Assembly (NCBI GenBank): GCA_003220225.1
Contig: QHRU01000057.1
Coordinates: 1-64,000, forward strand
Direction: 5' to 3'
From: Candidatus Rokuibacteriota bacterium
Lineage (GTDB): Bacteria; Methylomirabilota; Methylomirabilia; Rokubacteriales; CSP1-6
DNA: 64,000 bases
The position numbers and the translations under genes are program-made. Below the pieces are notes generated by a model. That model was not told where the DNA came from. It did no database searches and saw nothing but the letters and a program-made list of their open reading frames with translations. Position 1 is the first letter of the stretch. Every line of letters begins with the position of its first letter. Shown here in pieces: positions 44,580-52,443 of this stretch.

Positions 44580-44869
44580 CGCCCCCAGGGCGCCTTGGAT
44601 GTCAGCAAGCGGCGCAGCCTCGGGTTGTCCGCCGGGGAGCGATCCAAAGCGTCTGTGAAACGCTTGAAGGTCTTCTCATCGACGAGAAGGAATCGGCGGT
44701 CCACCAACACGGTGTTGGCCTCGCGGCACGCCGCCTCAAGCATGAAGTCGGAGCGATTCTTGCCGAGCGCCTCGGCGGCGCGATCGATCAACGCCCGCTG
44801 GCGCCGGTTGGCGCGGAGGTTGATTGCAACATCACGCGGTTGTCGCTCCTTCGTTCGTGTAGCGGGCAT
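44576..44869 (-). CDS. DUF1778 family antitoxin (TacA-like)
   Basis: A 97-residue protein from ATG 44869; GGAGG lies 8 bases upstream, which favours it over the GTG two codons earlier. The N-terminal ribbon-helix-helix (RDVAINLRANRRQRALIDRAAEALGKNRSDFMLEAA) binds DNA. The C-terminal part (VDEKTFKRFTDALD) is the typical toxin-neutralising tail of DUF1778. It should repress its own promoter together with the GNAT toxin. Confidence 0.92.
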   Translation of the reverse strand: MPATRTKERQPRDVAINLRANRRQRALIDRAAEALGKNRSDFMLEAACREANTVLVDRRFLLVDEKTFKRFTDALDRSPADNPRLRRLLTSKAPWGR

Positions 44870-44890
44870 GGGCACGCCTCCTCTGCGTAT

Positions 44891-45203
44891 CTAACACATA
44901 TACATTCCAGTATTCATGTTGTCGACACAGACGAATCGGTCCGAAACCCTGCACAAGCAGGACGGTCTCGAAAGCAAAGCCGAGCGAAATGACAGAGCTA
45001 CGGCGTACGGCCGACGGCGAAGGAAGTCGGTGAGGATGGAGTAATCGCGCTGCCGCTCACCACGGAGGACGTCGGCCCACACGCGAAGGAGTAGGAAAAC
45101 GTCACCTGGCCCTGTCTGCCCCTTTGCAACGTTCCTGGCGCCGGCAGTTAGTGAATCCCAGTTGCGCGGATGTGGGATGTCGAGCCAGCAAGGCGAGTCG
45201 CCC
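44891..45203 (-). other. Unrecognised open frame, possible gene remnant
   Basis: Minus strand 45203-44891 is open for about 104 codons without a credible start (a stop codon lies just upstream and only internal GTG codons are available). The predicted stretch WDSLTAGARNVAKGQTGPGD followed by VFLLLRVWADVLRGERQRDY looks protein-like, then becomes Ser/Arg/Cys-rich and improbable after about residue 70. This may be the decayed remains of a gene next to the toxin-antitoxin pair. I recognise no family. Nothing else is seen in 44870-45205. Confidence 0.25.
44898..44925 (-). promoter_or_regulatory. AT-rich promoter/operator region of the toxin-antitoxin pair
   Basis: Directly upstream of the antitoxin there is an AT-rich stretch, conspicuous in this genome. 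It contains a small inverted repeat ATAC (44900-44903) / GTAT (44910-44913), a possible ribbon-helix-helix operator. No clear -35/-10 pair can be assigned. Confidence 0.3.
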
Positions 45204-45205
45204 GC

Positions 45206-45370
45206 CTACATGCGCACACCGGTCAGGGCCACCACGGAGAGCTCGAACGCTATCGGCTCGTGGGCCGCGGCCAGGCTCGCCACGGCGAGCATCGCGACGA
45301 CAAACGCGAGCCCCGCGACGAGAATCGGCGAGAGCCGGTGGTGGTGCGCGGAGAGTCTCAGGGTGGTCAT
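45206..45370 (-). CDS. Small single-span membrane protein, hypothetical
   Basis: A 54-residue frame from ATG 45370 with GGGAGGAG 6 bases upstream, a strong start. One membrane segment at about residues 14-38 (ILVAGLAFVVAMLAVASLAAA), then a short hydrophobic tail ending VALTGVRM. His-rich start (SAHHHR). No family recognised; the good ribosome-binding site is the main support. Confidence 0.45.
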   Translation of the reverse strand: MTTLRLSAHHHRLSPILVAGLAFVVAMLAVASLAAAHEPIAFELSVVALTGVRM

Positions 45371-45440
45371 GGCGCTCCTCCCGCTCCCCCGCAAACGCAT
45401 GGACCGGGCCACCCGCGCGCCGACCGGGACTTGTAGGAAC

Positions 45441-45902
45441 TTACGCGGGCGCGTCGGGCGCGGGCGCGTCCCCCGTGAAGAACTTCAGCGAGGCGGAGTT
45501 GAGGCAGTAGCGATGACCGGTCGGCGGTGGCCCGTCGGGGAACACGTGCCCGAGGTGACCGTCGCAGCGCCGGCAACGGATCTCGACGCGCTCCATGCCG
45601 TACGAGCGGTCGCGCAGGAGCGTGAGGTGGTCGGCGTCGAACGGCTCGTAGAACGACGGCCAGCCGGTGCCCGACTCGAACTTGGTCGTCGACCGGAAGA
45701 GCGGCAGTCCGCACAGCCGACAGCCGTACACGCCCTGCGCCTTGTTGTTCAAGAGGCCGCCGCAGAACGGCGGCTCGGTGCCGTGGTCGAGCAGGACCCG
45801 GCGCTCCTCGGCGGAGAGGCCGCGCGCCAGCCGCTCGCGCTCGGGCGCCGCCAGCGGACCCAGGTCGTAGCCCGACTTCGAGCGCGCGCTCATGGCCGTC
45901 AT
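45441..45902 (-). CDS. msrB: Peptide-methionine (R)-S-oxide reductase
   Basis: A 153-residue MsrB. ATG 45902 has GGGGGAGG 8 bases upstream; an internal ATG at 45893 is possible. Zinc ligands: two CxxC motifs ([19 protein letters not shown]). Active site RHRYC-type Cys here as [13 protein letters not shown], preceded by the conserved ESGTGWPSF. It reduces R-methionine sulfoxide in proteins. Although three other genes in the window appear to use selenocysteine, the catalytic residue here is Cys, with no UGA. Divergent from the aldo/keto reductase, 31-bp gap. Confidence 0.95.
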   Translation of the reverse strand: MTAMSARSKSGYDLGPLAAPERERLARGLSAEERRVLLDHGTEPPFCGGLLNNKAQGVYGCRLCGLPLFRSTTKFESGTGWPSFYEPFDADHLTLLRDRSYGMERVEIRCRRCDGHLGHVFPDGPPPTGHRYCLNSASLKFFTGDAPAPDAPA

Positions 45903-45933
45903 TATATGATCCTCCCCCGGAGGTGACGCTCGC

Positions 45934-46923
45934 ATGGACTATCGCACGCTCGGACGGACGGGACTCCGCGTCGGCGCCCTCGGCTTCGGCTGCGGCAACG
46001 TGGGCGGCTTGCTCATCCGCGGCACCCCCGCGGAGCGCGAGCGCGCCGTCGCCCGCGCGCTGGAGCTGGGCATCAATTACTTCGACACCGCGCCGCTCTA
46101 CGGCGACGGGCAGTCGGAGACGAACCTCGGCCAGGTGATCCGCGCGCTCAAGCCGCGCCTGTACGTCGGCACGAAGTTCCGCGTACCGGACGTGCCGGCG
46201 GCCGAGCTGCCCGCCGCCGTCGTGCGCTCGCTCGAGGAGAGCCTCAAGCGCCTCGGCCTGCCGCGCGTCGACCTGTTGCAGTGCCACAACCTCGTCACGC
46301 GCGAGCGCAGCGGCCGCAGCGTGTCGGTCAAGGACATGCGCGACGCGATCGCGCCGGCGCTGATCCGGCTCGTCGAGCAGGGCAAGATCGACTTTTACGG
46401 CATGACCGCGCTCGGCGAGACGGCCGCGCTGCACGAGGTGCTCGACGCGGCCACCGTCCAGACGGCGCAGGTGTGCTTCAACCTCTTGAACCCGAGCGCG
46501 GCCCACGCGCTGCCGCCGCGCTTTCCCGCGCAGGACTTCGGGCGGCTGCTCGACCACGCCGCCAGGAGCCGCATCGGGGTGATCGTCATCCGCGTGCTCG
46601 CGGCCGGCGCGCTGAGCGGCACGGAGGCGCGGCATCCGATCGCGGTGCCGACCGTGGATCCGATCGGCTCGGCGCCGGAGTACGCGGTGGACGTGCGCCG
46701 CGCGCGAATGCTCGAGGCGCTCGTCAAGGAAGGGCACGCGTCGAGCCTCGTGGAGGCCTCGCTGCGCTTCGCGCTCACGAGCGACGTCGTGTCGACGGTG
46801 CTGCTCGGCTATTCCAGCCTCGAGCACCTGGAGTACGCCGCCGCGTCGGTGGCCAAGGGTCCGCTGTCCGCCGCTGCACTCGCGCGCTTGCCCGCGCTCT
46901 GGGCGCGCTTCGCGGAGGTCTAA
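45934..46923 (+). CDS. Aldo/keto reductase
   Basis: A 329-residue NADP-dependent reductase; GGAGG lies 10 bases upstream of ATG 45934. Catalytic tetrad D51, Y56 ([11 protein letters not shown]), K81 (VGTKFR) and H118 (LLQCHNL). The C-terminal cofactor segment [16 protein letters not shown] is present. Similar to bacterial AKRs related to L-galactose/D-threo-aldose dehydrogenase. The substrate is unknown. Its stop overlaps the convergent small gene by 4 bases. Confidence 0.93.
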   Translation: MDYRTLGRTGLRVGALGFGCGNVGGLLIRGTPAERERAVARALELGINYFDTAPLYGDGQSETNLGQVIRALKPRLYVGTKFRVPDVPAAELPAAVVRSLEESLKRLGLPRVDLLQCHNLVTRERSGRSVSVKDMRDAIAPALIRLVEQGKIDFYGMTALGETAALHEVLDAATVQTAQVCFNLLNPSAAHALPPRFPAQDFGRLLDHAARSRIGVIVIRVLAAGALSGTEARHPIAVPTVDPIGSAPEYAVDVRRARMLEALVKEGHASSLVEASLRFALTSDVVSTVLLGYSSLEHLEYAAASVAKGPLSAAALARLPALWARFAEV

Positions 46924-47150
46924 CGGTCCGGTACGCGAAGCCTCACGATGAGCTCCACCCGCTGGCAGGAGGAGCACACCTGGGGGCTCGCCAGCGCCCC
47001 GCCGCGCAGGATCAGCTCGCGCACCGCCTTGCGGGCCTCGTAGACGTTCAGTCCGGTCTCGGTGCCGACACAGGGCAGGCAGAGCAGTCTTCCCGGCTCC
47101 CGCTGAAGAGCGTCCCGGAGCTTCTCGGCGCTCTCGGACATCATGGCCAT
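46920..47150 (-). CDS. Small zinc-ribbon-like hypothetical protein
   Basis: A 76-residue frame from ATG 47150 (three alternative Met codons within four residues). It has two Cys pairs, LLCLPC (C24, C27) and VCSSC (C59, C62), spaced like a treble-clef or zinc ribbon, and between them a helix-turn-helix-like segment (GLNVYEARKAVRELILRGGA). It may be a small DNA-binding or regulatory protein. Convergent 4-base overlap with the aldo/keto reductase. Confidence 0.65.
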   Translation of the reverse strand: MAMMSESAEKLRDALQREPGRLLCLPCVGTETGLNVYEARKAVRELILRGGALASPQVCSSCQRVELIVRLRVPDR

Positions 47151-47213
47151 ACCCTACCACTTATCGGAGCGAATGCTTGACTCGCACCGACCGCCATCCT
47201 ACGCTCGGCTCGC

Positions 47214-48074
47214 ATGGGCCTGACGTTCAAGAAGCTGCATCCGCACTTCGTCGGTGAGGCGAGCCCGATCGAGCTGCGTCGGGTGCACGATCCCGAGACG
47301 CTGGCGGCCATCCGCGCGGGGATGGACGAGTACGCCGTGTGCGTCTTCCGCGACCAGCCGTTCACCGACGACGAGCACCTCGGGTTCGCGCAGCGGCTCG
47401 ACGGCGCGCTGCACACCAAGCTCGGCTCGGCCGCGATCCAGAAGAACCGCTTCGGCAACGAGGCGCTCGGCGACATCTCCAACCTCGGTGCCGACGGCGA
47501 GATTCTCAAGAGCGACGACCGCCGCCGCGCCTACAGCCTCGGCAACCGTCTCTGGCACACCGACGCCTCGTTCCAGGATCCGCCGGGACGCTACTCGATG
47601 CTGCACGCCAAGGTGATCCCGCCCGCCGGCGCCGACACCGAGTACGCCGACATGCGGGCGGCGTGGGACGCGCTGCCCGCGGCGACGAGGGCGCAGATCG
47701 ACGGCCTGCGCGTGCATCACTCGATCGCCTACTCGCGGCAGACGCTCGGCTTCGACTTCTCGAAGGACGAGGAGGAGGCGCTCAAGGGCGCGATCCACCC
47801 GCTGGTGCGCACGATCCCGCGCTCGGGCCGCCGCACGCTCTACGTGGCGTCGCACGCCTCGCGCATCATCGACTGGCCCGTGCCCGAAGGCCGCCTGATG
47901 CTGCGCGACCTCATGGAGCACGCGACCCAGCGCCAGTTCGTCTACCGCCACTCCTGGCGTGTCGGCGACCTCGTCATCTGGGACAACCGCTGCACGATGC
48001 ACCGCGCCACGCCGTTCGAGGACGCGAGGTACCGCCGCGAGCTGCGGCGGGTGACGACGTTGGACATGCTCTAG
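47214..48074 (+). CDS. TauD/TfdA family Fe(II)/2-oxoglutarate dioxygenase
   Basis: A 286-residue protein. H115 and D117 (RLWHTDASFQ) are the first two iron ligands. The distal His lies in CTMHRATPFED, followed by the 2-oxoglutarate Arg in RYRRELRR. The protein resembles 2,4-D/alpha-ketoglutarate dioxygenase-like enzymes that cleave aryloxy or sulfonate compounds by hydroxylation. Substrate unknown. No Shine-Dalgarno is seen. Overlaps the convergent VOC gene by 4 bases. Confidence 0.93.
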   Translation: MGLTFKKLHPHFVGEASPIELRRVHDPETLAAIRAGMDEYAVCVFRDQPFTDDEHLGFAQRLDGALHTKLGSAAIQKNRFGNEALGDISNLGADGEILKSDDRRRAYSLGNRLWHTDASFQDPPGRYSMLHAKVIPPAGADTEYADMRAAWDALPAATRAQIDGLRVHHSIAYSRQTLGFDFSKDEEEALKGAIHPLVRTIPRSGRRTLYVASHASRIIDWPVPEGRLMLRDLMEHATQRQFVYRHSWRVGDLVIWDNRCTMHRATPFEDARYRRELRRVTTLDML

Positions 48075-48481
48075 CAGCAGCCGCCCGCCGGCGTCTTCCG
48101 CTCCACCAGCTCGAGCCGTGTGTCGTCCGGGCCCCTCATGAACGCGATGCGCGGGCCCCGGGGGTTCTGGATCGGCCCCTCGAGCAGCGTCGCGCCCAGC
48201 CCCTTCAGCCGCGCGATGTCAGCCTCGATGTCCTGGGAGTCGAAGCCGAAATGCTCGAGGCCGTGGTGCGGGTTCGCGTCGCCGGGGCCGAGCCGCTCGT
48301 TCGTGCGCGCGCCCGAGATGTTGACGGCGAATCCGTCCTCGCTCGTGCAGCGCACGAAGCGGTCGCCGAACACCCGCGTCTCGTCGTTCACGATCTTGAA
48401 GCCGAACGCGGTCACGTACCACTCGGCGGTCTTGCGCGGGTCCGGCGCCTTCAGGTGGATGTGGTTGATCCGATAGGGCAT
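48071..48481 (-). CDS. VOC (glyoxalase/extradiol-type) superfamily protein
   Basis: A 136-residue protein from ATG 48481 (GGGAGG 8 bases upstream; a GTG at 48490 is possible). One VOC module of two beta-alpha-beta-beta-beta repeats: INHIHLKAPDPRKTAEWY and GLEHFGFDSQDIEADI. Metal-ligand candidates are H10/H12, H80 and E131 (LELVE). The protein ends in GGCC. Reaction unknown. Possible companion of the adjacent dioxygenase, but it is transcribed in the opposite direction. Confidence 0.88.
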   Translation of the reverse strand: MPYRINHIHLKAPDPRKTAEWYVTAFGFKIVNDETRVFGDRFVRCTSEDGFAVNISGARTNERLGPGDANPHHGLEHFGFDSQDIEADIARLKGLGATLLEGPIQNPRGPRIAFMRGPDDTRLELVERKTPAGGCC

Positions 48482-48519
48482 GGCGGTCACCTCCCGGGGC
48501 GCTATCGTACAATGCGGCG

Positions 48520-49338
48520 ATGCGACTGGGCCTGGCCTTGCCGAACGCGAGCCCCGAGGGCCGTCCCCTCACCGGCCCCGCGCTGATCGCCGGGACGCGC
48601 GCCGTCGAGCGCGCCGGCTTCGACAGCCTGTGGTGCTTCGACTCGATCGGCCGCGGCTCCATGATCCCCGACCCGCTGATCGCCGTGAGCGTGGCGGCGA
48701 CGGTCACCGAGCGGCTGACGCTCGGCACCGGCATCCTCCAGGTGCCGTTGCGCCGGCCGGTGGAGCTGGCCCATCGGATCCTCACCGCGCACCTGATCTG
48801 CGGCGGCCGCCTCCTGCTCGGCGTCGGCGCCGGCTCGACGAAGGCCGACTTCGACGCGGTCGGCGTGGACTTCGACACGCGCATGCAGCAGATGGAGGAA
48901 GCGCTGGCGCTGATGCGCCGGCTCTGGCAGGGCGAGAAGGTCGGCCCCGCGCAGCTCAACCCGTGGCCGGCCGCGCTCGGCGGGCCGAAGCTCCTCATCG
49001 GCTCGTGGGCAGGCAGCCGCTGGATCCCGCGCGCGGCCAAGGACTTCGACGGCTGGATCGGCTCGGGCGCGCGGAGCAGCGTCGCGGCGCTGCGCGACGG
49101 CATCAAGCGCTTCCGCGAGGCCGGCGGCCAGCGCGCGATCGCCACGAACATCCCGGTGGATCTCGAGGCCCCGACCGCGCCGATGCCGGAGGAGGGGCAG
49201 TTCCACCTGCGCTGCGATCCCACGACCGCCGCCCAGCGCCTGCGCATGCTCGCCGACCTCGGCTTCGACGACGCCGTGCTCGTCACGCGCCGCTATGGCG
49301 ACGCCGATCTCGCCGCGCTGCGCGCGCTGTGGCCTTAG
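48520..49338 (+). CDS. LLM class (luciferase-like) flavin-dependent oxidoreductase
   Basis: A 272-residue TIM-barrel protein, typical of shorter F420- or FMN-dependent LLM members: MRLGLALPNASPEG, ERAGFDSLWCFDS, RLTLGTGILQVPLRRP and the GRLLLGVGAGSTKADFDAVG loop. A TACAAT hexamer lies 7 bases before the ATG, so transcription may start very near the start codon. Converges with the repeat protein gene (4-base overlap). Confidence 0.92.
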   Translation: MRLGLALPNASPEGRPLTGPALIAGTRAVERAGFDSLWCFDSIGRGSMIPDPLIAVSVAATVTERLTLGTGILQVPLRRPVELAHRILTAHLICGGRLLLGVGAGSTKADFDAVGVDFDTRMQQMEEALALMRRLWQGEKVGPAQLNPWPAALGGPKLLIGSWAGSRWIPRAAKDFDGWIGSGARSSVAALRDGIKRFREAGGQRAIATNIPVDLEAPTAPMPEEGQFHLRCDPTTAAQRLRMLADLGFDDAVLVTRRYGDADLAALRALWP

Positions 49339-50015
49339 CGCGCGGAGGCCTTGAGCGTGACGAGCTTGGCGACTTGCTTGTCCGTCTTCCTGACGTCGCT
49401 GAGGACGTCGGCAACCCTCAGGTCGAAGCTGCGCGCGAGGGCGGCCCAGCCCTGCCCCGCCTTGCGAGCACCGAGAACCTTGTCGAGCGCCTGCTGGCGC
49501 GTGACCTTGTCGCGCTTCATCAGCTGCTGTGAGAACGCCAGCGCCGCAGTGATTTCACCGTAGTTGATCTTGCGGCCGCGCAGGTCGTTGACCAGCTTCT
49601 CCGGAACGTTGAACTGCTTGGCGATCATCTCCGACACGCGGCGGCGGCCGTCGGGCGTCGCGGCCATCACGCGCGCGCTATCGGCATCGAGCTTCTTCTG
49701 CTCCGCCCACAGCTCTTCGGACGTCTTGCGCTCGGCGGCTGAGATCGCATGCTCTGCGGGCTGGGGCTTTGACGCGGTCTGCGGCTTCACCGCGGCCTGG
49801 GGCCTCACCTCCGCCTGGGGCTTCACCGCCGCCTGAGGCTTCCACGTCGCCTGGGGCTTCACCGCGGCCGGCGTCCTGGTGGCGGCCTGCGTTTGTGCCG
49901 TCTTGGACTTTGGCGTCGGCATCCGTACCATCACCACGATCACCACGATGCCCACGACCAGTGCGGCTGCGCCGACGGCACCGGCCCAGTAGCGAATCGA
50001 GTCTCGCGTGTCCAT
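49335..50015 (-). CDS. Membrane-anchored protein with Pro-Gln hexapeptide repeats
   Basis: A 226-residue protein from ATG 50015, with GGGAGGGG upstream. One membrane segment at about 10-32 (YWAGAVGAAALVVGIVVIVVMV), then a linker of five to six 6-residue repeats of the type VKPQAA (about residues 49-84), then a helical C-terminal domain (about 95-226; SARVMAATPDGRRRVSEMIAKQ, YGEITAALAFSQQLM). The rod-like Pro-rich linker should place the folded domain away from the membrane. I do not recognise the C-terminal domain. The nearest 5' region (50016-50174) shows nothing else. Confidence 0.8.
   Translation of the reverse strand: MDTRDSIRYWAGAVGAAALVVGIVVIVVMVRMPTPKSKTAQTQAATRTPAAVKPQATWKPQAAVKPQAEVRPQAAVKPQTASKPQPAEHAISAAERKTSEELWAEQKKLDADSARVMAATPDGRRRVSEMIAKQFNVPEKLVNDLRGRKINYGEITAALAFSQQLMKRDKVTRQQALDKVLGARKAGQGWAALARSFDLRVADVLSDVRKTDKQVAKLVTLKASAR
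49765..49872 (-). repeat. 18-bp tandem repeat encoding a Pro-Gln hexapeptide
   Basis: Five good units of 18 bases (49783-49872, plus-strand consensus GGCTTCACCGCSGCCTGG) plus one degenerate unit (49765-49782). In-frame, so unit number can vary without breaking the protein. Confidence 0.85.
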
Positions 50016-50174
50016 CCCACCCCTCCCCCGTCCGGGCTCTGCGCGGCCCAGTCCGACGCTGGTGTGCAGCGCACGTGCCACGTTGGCGGGCAAGGGAAAT
50101 CAGAGGGTTGGATCGTCTGTCGGCAATTGTGGCGCGCCAGACAGACTCTGGTGTCAACTGTAGTGACGAAAGGC

Positions 50175-51242
50175 CTAGAGCGCGTCCGCGATCGCCTTCC
50201 CCAGGTCTGAGGTCTTGTCCTTGCCGCCGAGGTCAGGCGTCCGCGGGGCGCCCGACTTCGGCTCCAGCACCGTCTCGATCCCGCGCACGATGGCCGCGCC
50301 CGCCTCCGGATGCCCGAGGTGCTCGAGCATCATCGCCGCCGCCCAGATCTGACCGATTGGATTCGCGATGCCCTTGCCGTAGATGTCGGGCGCCGAGCCG
50401 TGCACCGGCTCGAAGAGCGACGGAAACACCCGCTCGGGGTTGATGTTGCCGGAGGGCGCGATGGCGATCGTCCCCGTGCAGGCAGGGCCGAGGTCCGAGA
50501 GGATGTCGCCGAAGAGGTTGGAGGCGACGACCACGTCGAACCAGTCCGGGTGCTGCACGAAGTGCGCGGTCAGGATGTCGATGTGGAACTTGTCCCACTT
50601 CACGTCGGGGTAGGACCTCGCCATCGCCTCCACGCGCTCGTCCCAGTACGGCATCGTGATCGAGATGCCGTTGGACTTCGTCGCCGAGGTCAGGTGTTTT
50701 TTCGGCCGCTTCTTCGCGAGGTCGAACGCGAACTTCAAGATCCGGTCCACGCCCTTGCGCGAGAAGCACGACTGCTGGAAGACGACCTCGCGGTCGGTGC
50801 CCTCGTACATGCGCCCGCCCACGCTCGAGTACTCCCCCTCGGTGTTCTCGCGCACGACGAAGAAGTCGATGTCGCCGGGCTTGCGGTCGACGAGCGGCGA
50901 GCGCACGCCGGGCATGAGCCGGCACGGGCGCAGGTTCACGTACTGATCGAAGTCGCGGCGGAACTTGATGAGCGAGCCCCAGAGCGAGACGTGATCGGGC
51001 ACCTTGGCGGGCCAGCCGACGGCGCCGAAGAAGATCGCGTCGTGCCGGCCGATCTGCTCCTTCCAGTCCTCCGGCATCATCGTGCCGTGCGCGAGGTAGT
51101 AGTCGCACGACCAGTCGAAGTGATCGAGCTGCAGCTCGACCTTGAACTTCCGCGCGGCCGCGTCGAGGACGCGCAGCCCCTCGGGCACGACCTCCTTGCC
51201 GATGCCGTCGCCGGGGATCACCGCGATCCTGTGCTGTGCCAA
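50175..51242 (-). CDS. Tartrate dehydrogenase/D-malate dehydrogenase family (isocitrate-isopropylmalate dehydrogenase fold)
   Basis: A 355-residue protein. I choose TTG 51242 (LAQHRIAVIPGDGIGKEV), with GGGAGGG 5 bases upstream, over a longer frame. Diagnostic motifs are VRENTEGEYSSVGGRMYEGT, SATKSNGI and DVVVASNLFGDILSDL, and GSAPDIYGKGIANP (NAD-binding loop). The motif set matches TtuC/DmlA-type enzymes that decarboxylate tartrate or D-malate with NAD+. Asp residues in ASNLFGDILSD bind the divalent metal. One base from the membrane protein gene upstream. Confidence 0.93.
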   Translation of the reverse strand: MAQHRIAVIPGDGIGKEVVPEGLRVLDAAARKFKVELQLDHFDWSCDYYLAHGTMMPEDWKEQIGRHDAIFFGAVGWPAKVPDHVSLWGSLIKFRRDFDQYVNLRPCRLMPGVRSPLVDRKPGDIDFFVVRENTEGEYSSVGGRMYEGTDREVVFQQSCFSRKGVDRILKFAFDLAKKRPKKHLTSATKSNGISITMPYWDERVEAMARSYPDVKWDKFHIDILTAHFVQHPDWFDVVVASNLFGDILSDLGPACTGTIAIAPSGNINPERVFPSLFEPVHGSAPDIYGKGIANPIGQIWAAAMMLEHLGHPEAGAAIVRGIETVLEPKSGAPRTPDLGGKDKTSDLGKAIADAL

Positions 51243-51243
51243 C

Positions 51244-51834
51244 TCACCCTCCCTGGGGCGTCTCGACCCGCGTCGAGCCATCGCCCTGATAGACGTAGCG
51301 GAACGTCAGGCACCCGGGTCGGGCGCCCGGACAGTAGTATCCGACGATTTCCAGCTTGGCGTAACGCGCGTCCGCCGTGCGCACCGCCCACACGTGCGGC
51401 CTGGGGCTCAGCACGTGCGAGAAGAAGCCGTAGCGATACCACGCGGCGATGGCGGGGTTGCGCGGCTCGGCCCGGCCCTCGTTGGCCGCGTAGCCGTCGG
51501 CCGGCACCGCGCGGACGTCGTCGAAGCGGGTCTCGCCGAGGTCGCGGATGCCGGCGCCGAGCCCGGCGACGATCGAGTAGCGGCGGAAGGCGAGATCGCC
51601 CTGCCCGCCGTCGAGGACGGAGCCGAGCCGGAACGAGAACGAGCGCCATTCTTCGGGGGCCGTGGCATCCACCGTATAGAGGACGGGACCGACCAGGGCG
51701 CGGCCGGCGTCGCGCGGCGCCGGCGGCGTCGGCGCGTAGGTGGGCACCATCGGCTGGCGCAGCGTGAGCGCCACCAGCGTCACCGCGCCGACGACGATCG
51801 CGCCGACGGCCAGTGCCGGAACGAGCCGCTTCAT
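51244..51834 (-). CDS. HmuY-like membrane-anchored protein
   Basis: A 196-residue protein from ATG 51834. Membrane anchor or signal at about residues 1-26 (KRLVPALAVGAIVVGAVTLVAL). The rest resembles the HmuY fold: WRSFSFRLGSVLDGGQGDLAFRRYSIV, then FDDVRAVP, and C-terminal CPGARPGCLTFRYVYQG with a probable disulfide. HmuY binds haem in Porphyromonas; the haem-ligand His pair is not identified here. The link is by pattern only. Expressed just before the tartrate-type dehydrogenase (1-base gap). Confidence 0.6.
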   Translation of the reverse strand: MKRLVPALAVGAIVVGAVTLVALTLRQPMVPTYAPTPPAPRDAGRALVGPVLYTVDATAPEEWRSFSFRLGSVLDGGQGDLAFRRYSIVAGLGAGIRDLGETRFDDVRAVPADGYAANEGRAEPRNPAIAAWYRYGFFSHVLSPRPHVWAVRTADARYAKLEIVGYYCPGARPGCLTFRYVYQGDGSTRVETPQGG

Positions 51835-51880
51835 GCGCGAGATGCTAGCATCGGGCGCTGAACGCGTTATCCTCTCCGCC

Positions 51881-52366
51881 ATGCCGAACGACCTCTCCAT
51901 CGCCGCCGCGCTCGGCGCCCTCCTGAAAGAGCGCAAGCAGACCCTCGCCGTCGCCGAATCCTCGGCCGGCGGCCTCATCTCCGCGGCGCTGCTCGCCGTG
52001 CCCGGCGCCTCCGCGTACTTCCTGGGCGGCGGCGTGATCTACACGCAGGCCGCGCGGCGCGGGCTGCTGCGCGTGGGCGACGAGGCGGTCAAAGGCATCC
52101 GCTCGAGCAGCGAGCCGTACGCGCAGCTCAAGGCCAGGACGGTGCGCGAGCTGCTGGGCGCGACGTGGGGGCTGGCGGAGACGGGCGCGAGCGGGCCGAC
52201 GGGCAACCGCTACGGCGACGCCGCGGGCCACGCGTGCATCGCCGTGTCCGGCCCCGTCGAGCGCGTGATCACGGTCGAGACGGGCGACGCCGACCGCGAG
52301 CGCAACATGTGGGCGTTCACGCGCGCGGCCCTCAAGCTGCTCGAAGACGCCGTGCGCGCCTGCTGA
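51881..52366 (+). CDS. CinA family protein (nicotinamide-nucleotide amidohydrolase PncC type)
   Basis: A 161-residue protein from ATG 51881 (MPNDLSIAAALGALLKERK). Catalytic Ser in AVAESSAGGLISAALL (about 27-29) and the VISGIAGPxG-like LAETGASGPTGNRYGD motif (about 95-110) are intact. CinA C-terminal domain only; no MoaB-like N-domain. The usual reaction is deamidation of nicotinamide mononucleotide. Its stop is followed directly by repeat copy B. Confidence 0.88.
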   Translation: MPNDLSIAAALGALLKERKQTLAVAESSAGGLISAALLAVPGASAYFLGGGVIYTQAARRGLLRVGDEAVKGIRSSSEPYAQLKARTVRELLGATWGLAETGASGPTGNRYGDAAGHACIAVSGPVERVITVETGDADRERNMWAFTRAALKLLEDAVRAC

Positions 52367-52367
52367 C

Positions 52368-52438
52368 GTGGGGGGCCCCGATATGGCCCCCCACACCCCC
52401 CCAACGCTCGGAGCGCCCCGGGGAACCCGTGGCGCTCC
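52368..52438. repeat. Two-hairpin intergenic element, copy B
   Basis: GTGGGGGGCC (52368-52377) pairs with GGCCCCCCAC (52385-52394). GGAGCGCC (52410-52417) pairs with GGCGCTCC (52431-52438) with an inner CGGG-GAA-CCCG stem. Nearly identical to 32392-32464 over its whole length. It lies between the convergent CinA and arabinofuranosidase genes, where it can end both transcripts. Confidence 0.88.
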
Positions 52439-52443
52439 TCGAT

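Noticed and set aside
45441-45902. MsrB as a fourth selenoprotein
   Set aside because: Many MsrB proteins use Sec, but here the catalytic position is a normal Cys codon in [10 protein letters not shown] and no UGA interrupts the gene.
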